Shown here: positions 19,787 through 21,844 of the stretch, in pieces
Position numbering within the stretch: the stretch's first letter is position 1
Layout: every line of letters starts with the position of its first letter
Source: a virus
Virus record (IMG/VR): IMGVR_UViG_3300028191_000010
Span: 1-21,844 of that record
DNA length: 21,844 nt
Direction: 5' to 3' (one strand)
Program-made: the position numbers and the translations under genes
Notes under the pieces: model-generated
Seen by the model: the letters and a program-made list of their open reading frames with translations, nothing else
Told to the model about the DNA's origin: nothing
The model's database searches: none

Positions 19787-21844
19787 ATGAATCTTTTGGA
19801 ATGGTTAAAATCCAATATTAAGAAACCAATTGGATCTGTAACTGATTGGCTGAAAGAATTACCACAACAAATCTCCACGAAAGTGAAGGGAGTTTTTGAT
19901 ATTAAGGAAGCATCAAAACCAATAGAGATAATTCCACATATACCAGAAGATAGATTAAAACCAAAGGAATTAGGAGATAGGATTGTATTGCCAGCAACTG
20001 AAGCAGGAAAAAGAATACAAAATAAAGCTGAAATAGCTGCAATAAAAGCTGGAATACCAGCAGGAACAAGCAGGGTTGATATTGAAGATCCATTGGAAAC
20101 AGAACTTAGATTAAGGAGAGAAAGAGAATTGGCAAACATAAATCAAGGAATGTTGGAAAAACTTAAGCAGCCATTTGCTGCAATAGGAGAAATGTTTAAG
20201 CCACGGGATAAAGTAATAAAACCTCCTGTTGTTGAAGAAAAGAAAGAAGTACCAAGAGCACCAATTATACCTGAATTTGAAAAACCAGAAATAAGACCTG
20301 CAACATTAGGAGAGATATTTAAACCGATCGCTGAAAAGATGGAACCTCCAAAAGTTGAAGTAAAAGCTCCAGAGGTTATTAAGCCGGTAATTCCTACCGA
20401 GAGGGAAGAGAAAATTGAGGATATGGCAACTTTCTTCAAAATATTACCAGGGGAAGTTTTGGAGGCAGGAAAGAAATTATATACATTAGCAAATCCTCAA
20501 ACAAGGGATAAATTTATTACAGAGCATCCTAAAGAGGCAATAAAATTTATTGAAAGTTATGAGAATGTTGTAATGCCATTTCTTAGAAAAGCGTATCCAT
20601 CAAGAATACCTTTAGCTATAGCTGAAAAAATTGTTGGAACAGAATTTGCTGCTACTTATAATGAAGTGGCAGAAAGGGCTCCTGTTGAAGCTACAATAGG
20701 GGGATTAGTTGGGGATATTTATAATATAATGGGTCTTTCTGTTTTAACAGGAGGGCTTAGTAATGTTGTAAAATTACCTGGATGGGCAAAGGCATTCGTT
20801 CCTTATTTATCTCAGCTTGTTCCAAAAGCAATTCATTCTGGGGTTACATGGGGACTTAAAGGGCTATTAGACGAATCTGTTGGACAATTTGAGAAAGGAG
20901 AATTTATACCAACTAAAATAGCAAGTGAAACAGGAATGAATACATTGTTTGGAATTTTACTTGCAGGAGCTTGGTCAATTGAATCAACAGGATTAAGAAT
21001 ACTAGCGAGTGGAGCAGCAAGAGGATCATATACAACATTAGAAACATATTTAAGAGAAGGTAAAATTACAAGTGAAGATTTACCTAATATAGGTGCTAAT
21101 ACTGCATTGGGATTGGTATTTGCAGCAATAAATGCTAATGGAGTAACTGCGAGAATGAGGCAACAAAGATTTGATGATTTTCTTACTCAAAATACGATAG
21201 CAAGAATGACATCTGGAGGAAGAATGTCAGTAGAAGAAGCTAAATCAATTGTTCAAGTAATGAATGAATTGGGAAGTTTGCAAAGGATACCACCAGCGAT
21301 TATTGAACAAATAAAAGTTCCAAAGGGGTTCAAGTTTTTATCTATTGCTGAGCAATACAAAATTGCTGATAAAATAATAGAAGCTGCTACTCCGGCAATA
21401 CAGGGAGGACAACCAATCTGGAGCGCGATCACAAAAGCATTACAATCAGTAGGATTCCCAAAGATAGAAATACCAATGGGGCTTACAACAAAAGCAGTAT
21501 TGCCAGAGGAAGTTCCTGAAATGGGAGGAAAGATATTAGAAAAACAAATTAATGATTTATTAAAAAAGACCAAAGTTAATGATTCTGTAATATTAACAAC
21601 TGTCCCGACTGATTCTTTAAGCGCGAAGGAAGAGGAGGTAGATTTAAGTGATCCAAAACAAAGGAAAAGAGTTGATGCACTTAAGGAGGAGATTTTAAAG
21701 AGTGGAGGAATAAAACCATTATTGGTAGCTGATAGCACAGTACAAGAAGGAACTCATAGATTAGTGGCATTACAAGAATTGGGAATTAAGGATGCTCCTA
21801 TTTATGAAATACAAACAGGAGATATGCTGCAAGAAGAAGCGGAG
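19787..21844 (+). CDS. Large virion or injected protein with ParB-like segment (3' partial)
   Basis: An open frame of 686 codons runs from the ATG at 19787 off the end of the window with no stop. Residues 1-40 start with an amphipathic helix (MNLLEWLKSNIKKPIGSVTDWLKEL). Residues 110-225 are Pro/Lys/Glu-rich with a repeated G-E-(M/I)-F-K-P. Residues 300-430 have glycine-rich hydrophobic helices (TIGGLVGDIYNIMGLSVLTGG; TGMNTLFGILLAGAWSI; NTALGLVFAAINANG), possibly membrane-interacting. From about 606, VPTDSLSAKEEEVDLSDPKQRKR, GGIKPLLVADS and EGTHRLVALQELG (654-666) match a ParB/sulfiredoxin-like core with the G-x-H-R loop. Such domains occur in giant polyvalent phage proteins delivered with DNA. 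It may be an ejection protein. Confidence 0.7.
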   Translation, partial: MNLLEWLKSNIKKPIGSVTDWLKELPQQISTKVKGVFDIKEASKPIEIIPHIPEDRLKPKELGDRIVLPATEAGKRIQNKAEIAAIKAGIPAGTSRVDIEDPLETELRLRRERELANINQGMLEKLKQPFAAIGEMFKPRDKVIKPPVVEEKKEVPRAPIIPEFEKPEIRPATLGEIFKPIAEKMEPPKVEVKAPEVIKPVIPTEREEKIEDMATFFKILPGEVLEAGKKLYTLANPQTRDKFITEHPKEAIKFIESYENVVMPFLRKAYPSRIPLAIAEKIVGTEFAATYNEVAERAPVEATIGGLVGDIYNIMGLSVLTGGLSNVVKLPGWAKAFVPYLSQLVPKAIHSGVTWGLKGLLDESVGQFEKGEFIPTKIASETGMNTLFGILLAGAWSIESTGLRILASGAARGSYTTLETYLREGKITSEDLPNIGANTALGLVFAAINANGVTARMRQQRFDDFLTQNTIARMTSGGRMSVEEAKSIVQVMNELGSLQRIPPAIIEQIKVPKGFKFLSIAEQYKIADKIIEAATPAIQGGQPIWSAITKALQSVGFPKIEIPMGLTTKAVLPEEVPEMGGKILEKQINDLLKKTKVNDSVILTTVPTDSLSAKEEEVDLSDPKQRKRVDALKEEILKSGGIKPLLVADSTVQEGTHRLVALQELGIKDAPIYEIQTGDMLQEEAE

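Noticed and set aside
1-21844. Recoded stop codons (code 25 or 15, known from some CPR and phages)
   Set aside because: TGA, TAG and TAA all end genes at sensible places next to new starts, and no conserved protein is interrupted by an in-frame stop.
1-21844. CRISPR array, insertion sequence or integrase/att site
   Set aside because: No regularly spaced direct repeats outside coding repeats, no transposase or integrase motif and no tRNA gene were seen.

Overview
The window looks like about 22 kb of a tailed double-stranded DNA phage (or prophage). It is AT-rich, all 30 genes I support lie on the + strand, and they are tightly packed with many start/stop overlaps. TAA, TAG and TGA are all used as stops, so there is no sign of a recoded genetic code. 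Most start codons follow an A/T-only leader of the AATTAAATAAA type with no Shine-Dalgarno sequence, and nine genes begin ATGCC. The host is inferred, not shown. A KhpA-like KH-domain gene resembles, from memory, the KH proteins of Patescibacteria (CPR, e.g. Parcubacteria), so a phage of an uncultivated CPR bacterium is my leading guess. The head genes (SU10-type/DUF5309 capsid, portal, SU10-like adaptor, probable nozzle, no tape-measure gene seen) suggest a podovirus-like, short-tailed particle.

Region 1 (1-4000) is an accessory and DNA-transaction module: the end of a possible PDDEXK/MmcB-like protein, an HTH protein, an HNH-type nuclease, the KH-domain protein, a PDDEXK-like protein, four small unknowns (one a zinc ribbon), and a ParB-domain/DNA-methyltransferase fusion that appears to have lost its SAM-binding motif. 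A near-perfect sigma70 promoter at 527-555 carries a palindrome over its -10 box and drives a structured leader.

Region 2 (4064-12429) is packaging and head: TerS, TerL, a second consensus promoter with a long terminator-like leader hairpin, portal, two small beta-rich proteins, three small proteins, scaffold, a structured 130-nt leader, major capsid protein, a predicted H-type RNA pseudoknot and a post-capsid coiled-coil protein. Region 3 (12487-21844) is neck, tail and host contact: small proteins, a DNRLRE-domain protein with about 13 tandem hydrophobic repeats, adaptor, probable nozzle, a repeat-built tail fibre, small proteins, and an open-ended virion protein of at least 686 residues with a C-terminal ParB/sulfiredoxin-like segment.

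The strongest unexplained signals are non-coding. A motif (A)GGTCGA lies 20-33 nt before eight start codons, always on the coding strand and always followed by an A/T tract. Two promoters share an operator-like sequence, and each is followed by a terminator-like hairpin just before the first gene. Strong RNA folds flank the capsid gene. Together they look like an unusual expression-control layer for the virion operon.
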